A stretch of 49,609 bases of DNA from CBDCHC01 sp965217075. Lineage in GTDB: Bacteria; Pseudomonadota; Gammaproteobacteria; PS1; Pseudothioglobaceae. Below, one piece after another: positions 23,405-31,809 of this stretch. How positions within the stretch are numbered: the first letter of the stretch is position 1; each line of letters begins with the position of its first letter. The notes under the pieces are model-generated. The model was not told where the DNA came from. It did no database searches and saw only the letters and a list, made by a program, of their open reading frames with translations. The DNA lies in contig CBDCHC010000002.1 of NCBI GenBank assembly GCA_965217075.1, positions 1 to 49,609 of the forward strand, in the 5' to 3' direction. The translations under genes were made by a program, and so were the position numbers.

Positions 23405-25156
23405 ATGAAGTTAAGTGGTGCACAAATTCTGGTGAAATGTTTAGCAGCAGAAGGTGTAGAGCATATTTTTGGTTACCCTGGTGGTGCTGTTTTACATATT
23501 TATGATGCTTTAGATGAATATATAAATAATAAAGAAAACAATATCACTCATATTTTAGCTCGTCACGAACAAGGCGCAGTACATGCTGCTGATGGTTACG
23601 CTAGAAGTAGTGGCAAAGTTGGTGTTGCTATAGTAACTTCTGGTCCTGGTATAACTAATGCTGTAACTGGAATTGCTACAGCACATTTAGATTCTATTCC
23701 TTTAGTGGTTATTTCAGGACAAGTACCTTCTGCACTAATCGGTAATGACGCTTTTCAAGAAGTAGATGCTGTTGGTATTACTCGCTCCTGTGTTAAACAT
23801 AATTTTTTAGTAACTGATGTTAATAAAATAGAAAGTACTATAAAAAAAGCTTTTTATATTGCCAAAACTGGTAGGCCTGGTCCTGTATTAGTTGATATTG
23901 CTAAGGATGCTACGATTAATGAAATAATATATAAACCATGTGTTGAAAATATAACTATACGTTCGTATCACCCAGATATAAAAGTTAATATTAAACAAAT
24001 ACAAAAAGCAATAAATCTTATTATTCAAGCAAAAAAACCAATTATTTATGCTGGTGGTGGTTGTGTAATTGGCAATGCTAGTAATGAATTAAACTTATTT
24101 ACTAAAACACTAAAATTTCCTATCACCCAAACCTTAATGGGTTTAGGTGCTTATCCTGCTAATGATAAACAAAATATTGGTATGCTTGGTATGCATGGTA
24201 CTTATGAAGCAAATATGGCTATGCACAGTAGTGACTGTGTAATTGCTATAGGGGCTAGATTTGATGACAGAGTAACAGCAGCTATAGATAAATTTTGCCC
24301 TAATGCAAAAATTATTCATATAGACATAGATCCATCATCAATTGCTAAAACAGTTAAACATATAGCAGTACCAATTGTAGGTAAAGTAAAATCTGTTTTA
24401 CAAGAATTTAATAAATTATTAAGTGCTGTAATTATGCCTAATATAGATAATTGGTGGCAACAAATTAATAAATGGCAAGATGTTAATTGCCTGAAATATA
24501 AAAAGAAATCTGGCGTAATAAAACCACAAACTGTAATACAAACTCTATTTGAAGTAACTAATGGCGATGCTATTATTAGTTCAGATGTTGGGCAACATCA
24601 AATGTGGGCAGCCCAATATTATGGTTTTAATAAACCAAGACGCTGGATAAACTCTGGAGGTTTAGGCACTATGGGTTTTGGTTTGCCAGCTGCAATTGGA
24701 GCAAAAGTTGCTAACCCACAAATGGATGTAGCTTGTGTAACTGGAGATGGTAGCATTCAAATGATGTTGCAAGAAATGGCAACTATGTTACAATTTCACA
24801 TACCAATAAAAATTATTAATTTAAATAACAAGTATTTAGGTATGGTGCGTCAATGGCAAGAGTTTTTTTATAAAAATCGTTATGCAATGAGTTATATGGA
24901 TGCCTTACCTGATTTTGTAAAATTAGCTGAAGGTTATGGTCATACTGGCATACAAATAACTAAAGAAGAAGATTTATTAAAAGCAATGACTTATGCTTTT
25001 CAACAGAAAAATAAAACAATATTTTTAGATATAATTACTGATCCAACAGAAAATGTATTTCCAATGATACCGTCTGGTGTAGGACATAATGAAATGATAT
25101 TAAATAATAATGAAGAAATTGCAAAGAATAACGATAAAGGGCTAAATTTATTATGA
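23405..25156 (+). CDS. ilvB: Acetolactate synthase large (catalytic) subunit
   Basis: A ThDP/FAD enzyme making 2-acetolactate or 2-aceto-2-hydroxybutyrate for valine, leucine and isoleucine. I choose ATG 23405 (MKLSGAQILVKCLAAEGVEHIFGYPGG). An upstream in-frame TTG at 23393 is less likely. The 583 residues carry the ThDP-activating glutamate in ARHEQGAVHAADGYAR, SGPGITNAVTGIATAHLDS, the FAD region, and the C-terminal ThDP motif VTGDGSIQMMLQEMATMLQF. The stop overlaps ilvH (ATGA). The gene could equally be named ilvI. A possible TATAAT lies at 23372-23377, without a clear -35. Confidence 0.96.
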   Translation: MKLSGAQILVKCLAAEGVEHIFGYPGGAVLHIYDALDEYINNKENNITHILARHEQGAVHAADGYARSSGKVGVAIVTSGPGITNAVTGIATAHLDSIPLVVISGQVPSALIGNDAFQEVDAVGITRSCVKHNFLVTDVNKIESTIKKAFYIAKTGRPGPVLVDIAKDATINEIIYKPCVENITIRSYHPDIKVNIKQIQKAINLIIQAKKPIIYAGGGCVIGNASNELNLFTKTLKFPITQTLMGLGAYPANDKQNIGMLGMHGTYEANMAMHSSDCVIAIGARFDDRVTAAIDKFCPNAKIIHIDIDPSSIAKTVKHIAVPIVGKVKSVLQEFNKLLSAVIMPNIDNWWQQINKWQDVNCLKYKKKSGVIKPQTVIQTLFEVTNGDAIISSDVGQHQMWAAQYYGFNKPRRWINSGGLGTMGFGLPAAIGAKVANPQMDVACVTGDGSIQMMLQEMATMLQFHIPIKIINLNNKYLGMVRQWQEFFYKNRYAMSYMDALPDFVKLAEGYGHTGIQITKEEDLLKAMTYAFQQKNKTIFLDIITDPTENVFPMIPSGVGHNEMILNNNEEIAKNNDKGLNLL

Positions 25157-25650
25157 GACATATTATTTCTATATTACTTGAAAATGAAGCAGGAGCACTA
25201 TCAAGAGTGAGTGGTCTTTTTTCTGCACGTGGATTTAATATTGAAAGTCTAACTGTATCTGCTACTAATGACAAAACACTTTCTAGAATGACAATTGTAA
25301 CAATTGGCGATAATGCTATTGTTGAGCAAATAATAAAACAACTCAATAAACTTATAGATGTAATTAAGGTGGTTGATTTAACCGCGCATCAACATATTGA
25401 AAGAGAACTTATGTTGGTTAAAATAATAAACGATAAAAACTCCAGATTAGAAGTAAAACAGTTAATTGATATATTTTCTTGTAAAGTTGTTGATGTATCA
25501 GAAAAAACCTGGACTATTGAAGTAGCTGGTAAAAATAAAAAAATAGATGCTTTTTTAAGAGCTTTAAATGAGCTTAATAGCTCTATAATTATAGAGGTAT
25601 CACGTAGTGGCATTACTGGCATTGTGCGTGGTAAAAACATTTTAAAATAA
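25153..25650 (+). CDS. ilvH: Acetolactate synthase small (regulatory) subunit
   Basis: The regulatory subunit that activates the catalytic subunit and confers valine feedback inhibition. The 165 residues begin with the ACT domain MRHIISILLENEAGALSRVSGLFSARGFNIESLTV (the NEAGALSRV loop is the effector site). The C-terminal domain ends EVSRSGITGIVRG. It is translationally coupled to ilvB and 7 bases ahead of ilvC, forming an ilvBHC operon. Confidence 0.96.
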   Translation: MRHIISILLENEAGALSRVSGLFSARGFNIESLTVSATNDKTLSRMTIVTIGDNAIVEQIIKQLNKLIDVIKVVDLTAHQHIERELMLVKIINDKNSRLEVKQLIDIFSCKVVDVSEKTWTIEVAGKNKKIDAFLRALNELNSSIIIEVSRSGITGIVRGKNILK

Positions 25651-25657
25651 GGATATT

Positions 25658-26656
25658 ATGAAAAGATATTACGATAAAGATGCAGATTTAACTGCCATTA
25701 CAAATAAAAAAGTTAGTATTATTGGCTACGGTTCACAAGGTTATGCACATGCTAATAATTTAAAAGACTCTGGAGTTGAGGTTTGTGTTGGACTTAGAAA
25801 TGGCTCTAATTCAAGTATTAAAGCTAAAACAGCTGGGCTTATGGTAAGTAGTATAGTTGAAGCAGTTAAATGGGCAGATATAGTAATGGTATTAGCACCA
25901 GATGAATTTCAAGCACAATTATATCAAGAAGAGATTGAGCCTAATATACAACAAGGCGCTACTTTAGCGTTTGCCCATGGTTTTAATATCCATTACGGCC
26001 TAATTAAACCAAAATCTGATTTAGATGTTATTATGATAGCACCGAAAGCACCGGGGCACACAGTAAGAAGTGAATTTGTAAAAGGTGGTGGTATTCCTGA
26101 TTTAATTGCTATTTACCAAGACGCATCTGGAAATGCTAAAAAAACTGCACTTGCCTATGCTAGTGCAATTGGCGGTGGTAAAACTGGTATTTTAGCAACA
26201 ACTTTTAAAGATGAAACAGAAACAGATTTATTTGGTGAGCAAGTAGTATTATGCGGCGGCACTACAGCTTTAGTACAAGCAGGGTTTGAAGTTTTAGTAG
26301 AAGCTGGTTATGAGCCTGAAATGGCTTATTTTGAATGCTTACATGAACTTAAATTAATAGTTGATTTAATGTATGAAGGTGGTATTGCTAATATGCGTTA
26401 TTCTATTTCTAATACTGCAGAATATGGTGATGTAACACGTGGCTCTAGAATTATTACTGAGAAAACTAAATTAGAGATGAAAAAAATCTTACGTGAAATA
26501 CAAGATGGGTCTTTTGCCAAAGAATTTGTAAAAAATGTAGGTAGTTTGCCTGCTCGTAGAGAAGTACAACAACAACATCAAATTGAACAAATAGGTGCTA
26601 GTTTAAGAGAAATGATGCCTTGGATTACTAAAGTTGTTGATAAAAATAAAAATTAA
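25658..26656 (+). CDS. ilvC: Ketol-acid reductoisomerase
   Basis: A class I (short) NADPH-dependent enzyme of branched-chain amino acid synthesis that converts acetolactate to dihydroxyisovalerate. The 332 residues include the Rossmann motif IGYGSQGYAHANNLKDSG (about residues 22-39), AFAHGFNIHY, APKAPGHTVRSEF, the metal-binding acidic region DETETDLFGEQVVLCGG, FECLHELKLIVDLMYEGGI, and SNTAEYGD. An AAGGAT ribosome-binding site precedes ATG 25658. A hairpin follows the gene (26662-26685). Confidence 0.98.
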   Translation: MKRYYDKDADLTAITNKKVSIIGYGSQGYAHANNLKDSGVEVCVGLRNGSNSSIKAKTAGLMVSSIVEAVKWADIVMVLAPDEFQAQLYQEEIEPNIQQGATLAFAHGFNIHYGLIKPKSDLDVIMIAPKAPGHTVRSEFVKGGGIPDLIAIYQDASGNAKKTALAYASAIGGGKTGILATTFKDETETDLFGEQVVLCGGTTALVQAGFEVLVEAGYEPEMAYFECLHELKLIVDLMYEGGIANMRYSISNTAEYGDVTRGSRIITEKTKLEMKKILREIQDGSFAKEFVKNVGSLPARREVQQQHQIEQIGASLREMMPWITKVVDKNKN

Positions 26657-26661
26657 TATAG

Positions 26662-26685
26662 ATAAAAATTTAATCAAATTTTTAT
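26662..26685. terminator. Likely bidirectional terminator between ilvC and the M48 gene
   Basis: A perfect 10-bp stem ATAAAAATTT / AAATTTTTAT with a 4-base loop AATC, placed between convergent genes. The stem is entirely A/T and the arms supply a T-rich tract on both strands. It resembles an intrinsic terminator in position but would be weak by stem stability. Confidence 0.5.
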
Positions 26686-26705
26686 ACGAAATAATCCTAC
26701 TATAG

Positions 26706-27508
26706 TTATATTTTTCTATTTTGGTATAAATGCATTACTTTAGCAGAATAATTCTCTAAATCCTTGATACGAGAAGCATTCGATGGGTGGGTACTGAGTA
26801 ACTCTATATTAGATGATTTATTAATCTTAGCCATTTTACGCCATACATTAACCGCTGCTTGCGGATTGTATCCTGCTCTGGCTGCGAGCTCTACTCCCAT
26901 TCTATCGGCTTCTTGCTCATGTAAACGACTATTAGGCAATAAAAAAGTAACATTAAGCAATGTCTCGCCTAATCTTAAATTATTAGCTGGAATATTAAAA
27001 AACGCTCCAACTAAAGTAATACCAATACTTTTAGTTAATTGCTGTGATGCTCTCTCTCTCTACCGTGTTCTCTTAAAGCATGTGATATTTCATGCCCCAT
27101 AATAGCAGCTATTTCATCGTCTGTTAATTTTAATCTATCAACAATACCAGTATAAACCATAATCTTTCCACCTGGCATACACCAAGCATTTAACTTTTTT
27201 GATTTAGTAATATTTACCTCCCATTGCCATTTTAAGGCATCAGAGCGAAAAACCCCTACTTGGGTAATTAAATTTTTAGCAATAACTCTTACACGTTTAA
27301 GAATTTTTTTATCAGTATTTAAAGTTTTATTTTTAAATGCTTTTTTTAAAATATCTTTATATTGATTTGTTGCTGTAGATTGCATTTCTGTGCTTGAAAC
27401 CAATAATAACTGCTCTCTACTTACACCAACATCACCACTTTTTGTGCTATTAGAAAATAAGCTACAACTATTTAAAAAAAGTAGTAATAATATAATTAAA
27501 TATTGCAT
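26706..27508 (-). pseudogene. M48 family lipoprotein metallopeptidase (LoiP/YggG-like), frameshifted
   Basis: The 5' part (27508-27035) encodes a lipoprotein signal (MQYLIILLLLFLNSC, lipobox cysteine 15) and reaches the zinc motif HEISH (residues 139-143), then runs out of frame into EHHSN and a stop. The 3' part continues in another frame as ALREHGRERASQQLTKSIG..., with LHEQEADRMGVELAARAGYNP and STHPSNASRI, the third ligand and C-terminal family motifs. The switch occurs in a (CT)6 tract at 27050-27061 ((AG)6 in the gene). Removing one AG unit restores a single ~266-residue frame, close to the size of LoiP. It could be a pseudogene, a phase-variable gene or a sequencing error. Confidence 0.85.
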
Positions 27509-27512
27509 AATT

Positions 27513-28733
27513 TTATATTGTTATGTTTTTGTATTTTAATACTGTATGCATATCTTTATCTCCTCTGCCTGATAAATTTATAATAATATTTTTATTTTTA
27601 CCAATTTTTTTAGCCAGCTTTATACCAAAAGCAATAGCATGGGCTGATTCAAGAGCTGGCAAAATACCTTCTGTATTAGTTAATGTATAAAAAGCTGCTA
27701 ATGCTTCTTTATCTGTTATAGCTACATAATTAACTCTTTTTATTTTTTTTAAATAAGCGTGCTCCGGCCCTACTCCAGGATAATCTAATCCTGCTGATAT
27801 AGAGTGTCCTGCAATAATTTGTCCATTATCATCACTTAATACATAAGTTCTATTGCCATGTAAAACTCCAATATTTCCAGCACACAAAGGTGCTGCATGC
27901 GACTCCTTGCCTTTATTTAACCCAAATCCAGCTGCTTCTACTCCATACATTGTTATGTTTTTATTATCAATAAAAGGATAAAAAAGCCCAATAGCATTAG
28001 AACCGCCACCAACACAAGCTACTAAAGCATCTGGTGATTTATGTACTTGCTCATTAAATTGTTTTTTTGCTTCAATTCCTACTATGCTTTGAAAATCACG
28101 TACCATCATTGGATATGGGTGTGGACCCGCTACAGTGCCAATAATATAAAAAGTATTGTCAATATTGCTAACCCAATCACGCATTGCTTCATTAAGCGCG
28201 TCTTTTAAAGTTTTAGCACCAGAACTAACAGTAACAACTGTAGCACCAAGCATTTGCATTCTTTCTACATTAACTTTTTGCCTAACTACATCAACAGCGC
28301 CCATATAAATTACACATTCTAAATTAAGTTTAGCAGCCACTGTCGCTGTAGCAACGCCGTGCTGCCCTGCTCCTGTTTCAGCTATAATTCTAGTTTTACC
28401 CATTCTTTTAGTAAGAAGTGCTTGACCAATAGTATTATTTATTTTATGTGCACCGGTATGCGTTAAGTCCTCTCTTTTTAAATAAATATTAGCTCCACCT
28501 GCAATTTTACTTAGGTTTTTAGCAAAATATAATGGTGTTTCTCTGCCAACATAATGCTTTAATTCGTCAGCAAGATCATGCTTAAAATCAGCATCATCTT
28601 TATATTTTAAATAAACAGCTTCTAGTTCATTAACTGCTTTAATTAAAGTTTCAGCCACAAATATACCGCCAAATTCAGCAAAATGACCAGCTTTATCTGG
28701 CATATCATATTTTGTTTTAGCATTATTTATCAT
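27513..28733 (-). CDS. trpB: Tryptophan synthase beta subunit
   Basis: A PLP enzyme condensing indole and serine to tryptophan. ATG 28733 is preferred over a TTG two codons upstream (28739) and overlaps trpF by 11 bases. The 406 residues contain the N-terminal GHFAEFGGIFVAETL, the PLP lysine in REDLTHTGAHKINN (about residue 92), ETGAGQHGVATA, and the phosphate-binding loop CVGGGSNAIGLFYPF. YPGVGPEHAYL and LSGRGDKDM are also present. trpA, its usual downstream partner, is absent, and the next gene is the M48 peptidase. Confidence 0.97.
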   Translation of the reverse strand: MINNAKTKYDMPDKAGHFAEFGGIFVAETLIKAVNELEAVYLKYKDDADFKHDLADELKHYVGRETPLYFAKNLSKIAGGANIYLKREDLTHTGAHKINNTIGQALLTKRMGKTRIIAETGAGQHGVATATVAAKLNLECVIYMGAVDVVRQKVNVERMQMLGATVVTVSSGAKTLKDALNEAMRDWVSNIDNTFYIIGTVAGPHPYPMMVRDFQSIVGIEAKKQFNEQVHKSPDALVACVGGGSNAIGLFYPFIDNKNITMYGVEAAGFGLNKGKESHAAPLCAGNIGVLHGNRTYVLSDDNGQIIAGHSISAGLDYPGVGPEHAYLKKIKRVNYVAITDKEALAAFYTLTNTEGILPALESAHAIAFGIKLAKKIGKNKNIIINLSGRGDKDMHTVLKYKNITI

Positions 28734-29331
28734 CTTCAATCGCTTTTATTAATTGTCTAACTTTAATAATATCTTTTATTCCTTTAACTGTCTCAACTCC
28801 GCTTGATACATCAATTGCATATGGATTTGTAGTATTTATAGCGGCTACCACATTATTTTTATTTAAACCACCTGCTATGATAATAGGTTTATTTGTTATC
28901 GGTACTAAACTCCAATTAAATGTTTCACCACTACCTCCATATAAATTACTATCTGCATCTAATAACAATCCACAACAATTACAATAATCAGTAATAATTT
29001 TACTGAAATTTGTATTATTATTTACCTTAATTGCTTTAATAAAAGGCATGTTATATTTTTCACATTGCTTTGGAGTTTCATTGCCATGAAATTGTAAAGT
29101 ATCTATAGCAACACTATCTATTACATTTTTAATAAATTTTTCTGAATGATTAACAAATAAAGCAACACGATTAATAAAAGGTGGTATTACATTAATTATT
29201 TGCTGAGCCTGCTTAATGGTAATATAGCGTGGAGATTTATTATAAAAAACCAGACCAATAGCATCAATACCACATTTTGTTACTGCCAAAGCATTTTGTG
29301 GCTCTGTTAATCCACAAACTTTAATTTTCAT
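28723..29331 (-). CDS. trpF: Phosphoribosylanthranilate isomerase
   Basis: Catalyses an Amadori rearrangement in tryptophan synthesis. I choose ATG 29331, giving MKIKVCGLTEPQNAL, the catalytic cysteine near residue 6; the longer GTG-type reading adds 15 residues outside the family. A TIM barrel of 202 residues with GLVFYNKSPRYIT, LQFHGNETPKQC, LLLDADSNLYGGSGETFNW (catalytic aspartate) and PIIIAGGLNKNNV. It overlaps the upstream uncharacterised gene by 11 bases and trpB downstream, so trpFB is translated as part of a longer operon. Confidence 0.95.
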   Translation of the reverse strand: MKIKVCGLTEPQNALAVTKCGIDAIGLVFYNKSPRYITIKQAQQIINVIPPFINRVALFVNHSEKFIKNVIDSVAIDTLQFHGNETPKQCEKYNMPFIKAIKVNNNTNFSKIITDYCNCCGLLLDADSNLYGGSGETFNWSLVPITNKPIIIAGGLNKNNVVAAINTTNPYAIDVSSGVETVKGIKDIIKVRQLIKAIEDDK

Positions 29332-30028
29332 TAAATTTTTGTCTAATCGTGTTCCTATCAAACCACCAACCACCACTAACTAAATTATCAATAATTATTG
29401 CTAATTTTTTAAGAAATATTTCTGGTTTATTAAGTTCTAACGTTTTACGCCATAAATCAAAACTCCTTTGATTGTCAATTTTTGAATGTGCCTTCGCTAC
29501 CCCTGCTAACATTTGTTCAGTAAAAAAAGTTATATCATTATTTTCTCCGCAACGAGTAACACTAATATATTGAGCGGTAGCTGCTGCTATTGCTCTTGTA
29601 TCAGCCTCTCTTGGCGACTCATCAATTAAGTGTTGCAAAACAGCTACAGTTATTTCACAGTCGATAGGACAACTAACTCCTAACCAAATAGCATGCCCTA
29701 ATGCCTTGAGTGCATCTGGAGATTCTGATAAAAACATTATATTACAAGCCTTAGTAGCCAATTCCCACTTACAATTTAATATAGCAAAATCAAAAGCTTT
29801 AGTAGCGGTGTCCCATGCTTTTTTCCCTTGATATTGCTCAACATTAATGCTAGCTATTTCTAATAACAAATCAATTCTTTGTATAATATCAGCATCTGCG
29901 CTTAAATTGATTAATTTTTTCTCAAAATATGCTATTTTTTTTGTTAACTCTGCTGGTGTTAATATTAAATCCTCTGCACCATCTGCATCAAATAAATCTT
30001 GACCTTTATTTAAAAATTTAAAACCCAT
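29321..30028 (-). CDS. Unrecognised protein upstream of trpF, probably alpha-helical
   Basis: I do not recognise a named family with certainty. The 235-residue product starts MGFKFLNKGQDLFDADGAEDLI and has no signal peptide or membrane segment. It looks helical with repeat-like segments (AWDTATKAFDFAIL, WELATKACNIMFL, ALKALGHAIWLG), suggestive of a TPR-like solenoid. It contains three cysteines mid-protein and ends with an aromatic-rich motif, GGWWFDRNTIRQKF. It follows the 65-residue gene by 3 bases and overlaps trpF, so all are likely co-transcribed. The well-formed, non-repetitive sequence argues for a real gene. Confidence 0.7.
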   Translation of the reverse strand: MGFKFLNKGQDLFDADGAEDLILTPAELTKKIAYFEKKLINLSADADIIQRIDLLLEIASINVEQYQGKKAWDTATKAFDFAILNCKWELATKACNIMFLSESPDALKALGHAIWLGVSCPIDCEITVAVLQHLIDESPREADTRAIAAATAQYISVTRCGENNDITFFTEQMLAGVAKAHSKIDNQRSFDLWRKTLELNKPEIFLKKLAIIIDNLVSGGWWFDRNTIRQKFNEN

Positions 30029-30031
30029 AAT

Positions 30032-30229
30032 CTACCTATAAGAATAAAAAGCGGCTTCTAATCTATCCTCCCAATTATCTGGAGTATCATGATAATCAGG
30101 CTTTACATCCATCTGAAAAAATCTTTCATTAGCCGTCTTAGCTATTTTTGCTAATTGTGTAACAAAATCTTCAAAATTATCTATTTCTGGATGTGCAATA
30201 ATAACTTCACTACTTTTTAACACTATCAA
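30032..30229 (-). CDS. Unrecognised 65-residue protein, first gene of the trpFB operon
   Basis: Function unknown. The product is acidic, soluble and compact, with the segments IIAHPEIDNFEDFVTQL, ANERFFQMDVKPDYHDTP and NWEDRLEAAFYSYR, which look like a folded, conserved domain rather than chance coding. It begins the minus-strand operon that continues 3 bases later with the 235-residue unrecognised gene and then trpF-trpB. The tight spacing suggests the two small unknowns work together. There is no sequence clue to tryptophan metabolism. Confidence 0.6.
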   Translation of the reverse strand: MIVLKSSEVIIAHPEIDNFEDFVTQLAKIAKTANERFFQMDVKPDYHDTPDNWEDRLEAAFYSYR

Positions 30230-30295
30230 CCTTTATTGAAAATAAATTTATTTTAACAAAATTTATTATAATTAATTAATTAATAGTTAAAAAAA

Positions 30296-30372
30296 TGGGG
30301 CGAGAAACGGGGTTTGAACCCGCGACAACCGGAATCACAATCCGGGGCTCTACCAACTGAGCTATTCCCGCC
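30296..30372 (-). tRNA. tRNA-His (GTG)
   Basis: Read on the minus strand, this forms a full cloverleaf. The acceptor is GCGGGAA pairing with TTCTCGC (one G-U), the D-arm is TAGCTCAGTTGGTAGAGC, and the anticodon stem CCGGA/TCCGG encloses TTGTGAT with anticodon GTG. The T-arm is GCGGG-TTCAAAC-CCCGT. The extra G at position -1 (base 30372) opposite discriminator C73 is the histidine identity element. CCA is encoded at 30296-30298. It lies alone in the divergent gap between the small minus-strand ORF and the prenyltransferase gene. Confidence 0.98.
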
Positions 30373-30419
30373 ATAAAATATTATTATTTTACAATGAAGT
30401 AAATGGTTGTGGTTAGATA

Positions 30420-30473
30420 TTAAACTCTAATAAATTATTTTAAACTTCTCAAAGTATTCATTCTAGAGTTTAA
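30420..30473. repeat. Inverted repeat with inner hairpin upstream of the prenyltransferase gene
   Basis: Perfect 10-base arms TTAAACTCTA (30420-30429) and TAGAGTTTAA (30464-30473) enclose 34 bases that contain a small inner hairpin (ACTT-CTCA-AAGT type). A T-rich stretch follows on the plus strand. It lies in the otherwise empty 220 bases between tRNA-His and the gene at 30594. It could be a leader structure, a small RNA or a terminator. Confidence 0.35.
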
Positions 30474-30593
30474 ATTAAAATTTTATTTTTTAAATAAATA
30501 AATATAATTTGAAGTATTTTTTATTAGTTAATATAAATACTTAACTCATTAATTCATAACTTATATTTTAGCAATGTATAATTAATAAAACTT

Positions 30594-31484
30594 ATGCAAA
30601 CCAAAACTGTTTTAAATACCTTTAGACCTTCTTTTTTAATCTTAACCCCTGTATGTGTATTTTTAGGTTTAAGTATTTCATTTGCAATAAACCCCCAAAT
30701 AAATTGGTTTAATTTTTTTCTTATTATGCTCGGTGCCATCTTTGCTCATATTAGTGTAAATACATTAAATGAATATCATGACTTTAAAAGTGGCTTAGAC
30801 TTAAAAACTAATAGAACTCCTTTTAGTGGTGGTAGTGGCGCACTACCTGTAAATCCATCTGCAGTAAATTTAGTTTTAATCACTGGTGTAATTACAATAA
30901 TATTTACAATATTAATTGGCATATATTTGATATTTACATATGGATTTAAGTTATTACCTATTGGTATTCTTGGTATATTGCTAATAATCACATATAGCAA
31001 GTGGATTAATCGTTTACCTATTTTATGCTTAATTGCACCCGGTCTAGGCTTTGGAGTATTAATGGTTATTGGCACTTATTTAATACTTACTGGTAGCTTT
31101 TCTGGGTTATTATGGTTTATACCCCTTGTGCCATTTTTTCTTATTAATAATTTATTATTATTAAATCAATATCCAGATATAAAAGCAGATAAAAATGTTG
31201 GCAGAAAAACTTTTCCTATTGTTTTTGGAATAAAAAATAGCAACAACATATATCTATTATTTTTAATAATTCCCTATCTATTAATTATATTTGGTATTAT
31301 TAATAAAGATATTCCAATGTTATGTTTTATAGCTATTTTTCCTGTATTACTCTCATTATTTTCATTTTTAGGAGCAATTAAATATAACTCTAATATTGCA
31401 AAATACCACAAATATTTAGCAGCAAATGTTGTAGCTGCTATTATTACTCCACTTCTACTTGGAATAACAATTATACTTGGATAA
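30594..31484 (+). CDS. UbiA-superfamily prenyltransferase (MenA-like)
   Basis: A 296-residue integral membrane enzyme with about eight or nine hydrophobic helices. UbiA-fold proteins transfer polyprenyl chains to aromatic acceptors. The two Asp-rich motifs are NEYHDFKSGLD (about residues 61-71) and NQYPDIKADKNVGRK (about 192-206). The N-terminal TFRPSFLILTPVCVFLG and the first motif resemble MenA-type (dihydroxynaphthoate) rather than UbiA-type (4-hydroxybenzoate) enzymes, but the acceptor cannot be fixed. No quinone-pathway neighbours are seen. It is transcribed alone and convergent with murE across a 325-base gap. Confidence 0.85.
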   Translation: MQTKTVLNTFRPSFLILTPVCVFLGLSISFAINPQINWFNFFLIMLGAIFAHISVNTLNEYHDFKSGLDLKTNRTPFSGGSGALPVNPSAVNLVLITGVITIIFTILIGIYLIFTYGFKLLPIGILGILLIITYSKWINRLPILCLIAPGLGFGVLMVIGTYLILTGSFSGLLWFIPLVPFFLINNLLLLNQYPDIKADKNVGRKTFPIVFGIKNSNNIYLLFLIIPYLLIIFGIINKDIPMLCFIAIFPVLLSLFSFLGAIKYNSNIAKYHKYLAANVVAAIITPLLLGITIILG

Positions 31485-31809
31485 CAAAACTATTGCTTTA
31501 AATGTATGGCTATAATTTTTAAACTATAATTCATCGTATAAATAAATCTAAAATTATAGTTCAGCATTTATATAAAAATATTAATAATTATTGTAATATT
31601 CACAAGTTCTTTTCTATTAACTAATTACAATGTAGTAAATATTAAATATAGTAAATACTTTGCTGTTTAACTTACCAACTTAGGCGGAATACATTTATCA
31701 TAAAATGTATAATAGTCATATTTTATATACTTAATAATAAGCAAACAGTATATACCCATAAAACTTATAATATCAATAGAAACAGAGATTTTTGTTAAAT
31801 AGTAATTTA
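31485..31809. other. Tail-to-tail intergenic gap with two inverted repeats
   Basis: I see no convincing gene here. It contains AACTATAATT (31522-31531) paired with AATTATAGTT (31552-31561) across 20 bases, and ATACATTT (31689-31696) paired with AAATGTAT (31703-31710) across 6 bases, plus a local repeat of TAGTAAATA. The gap is long for a tail-to-tail junction in so compact a region. It may hold a terminator, an unannotated small RNA or the remains of a gene. Confidence 0.5.
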
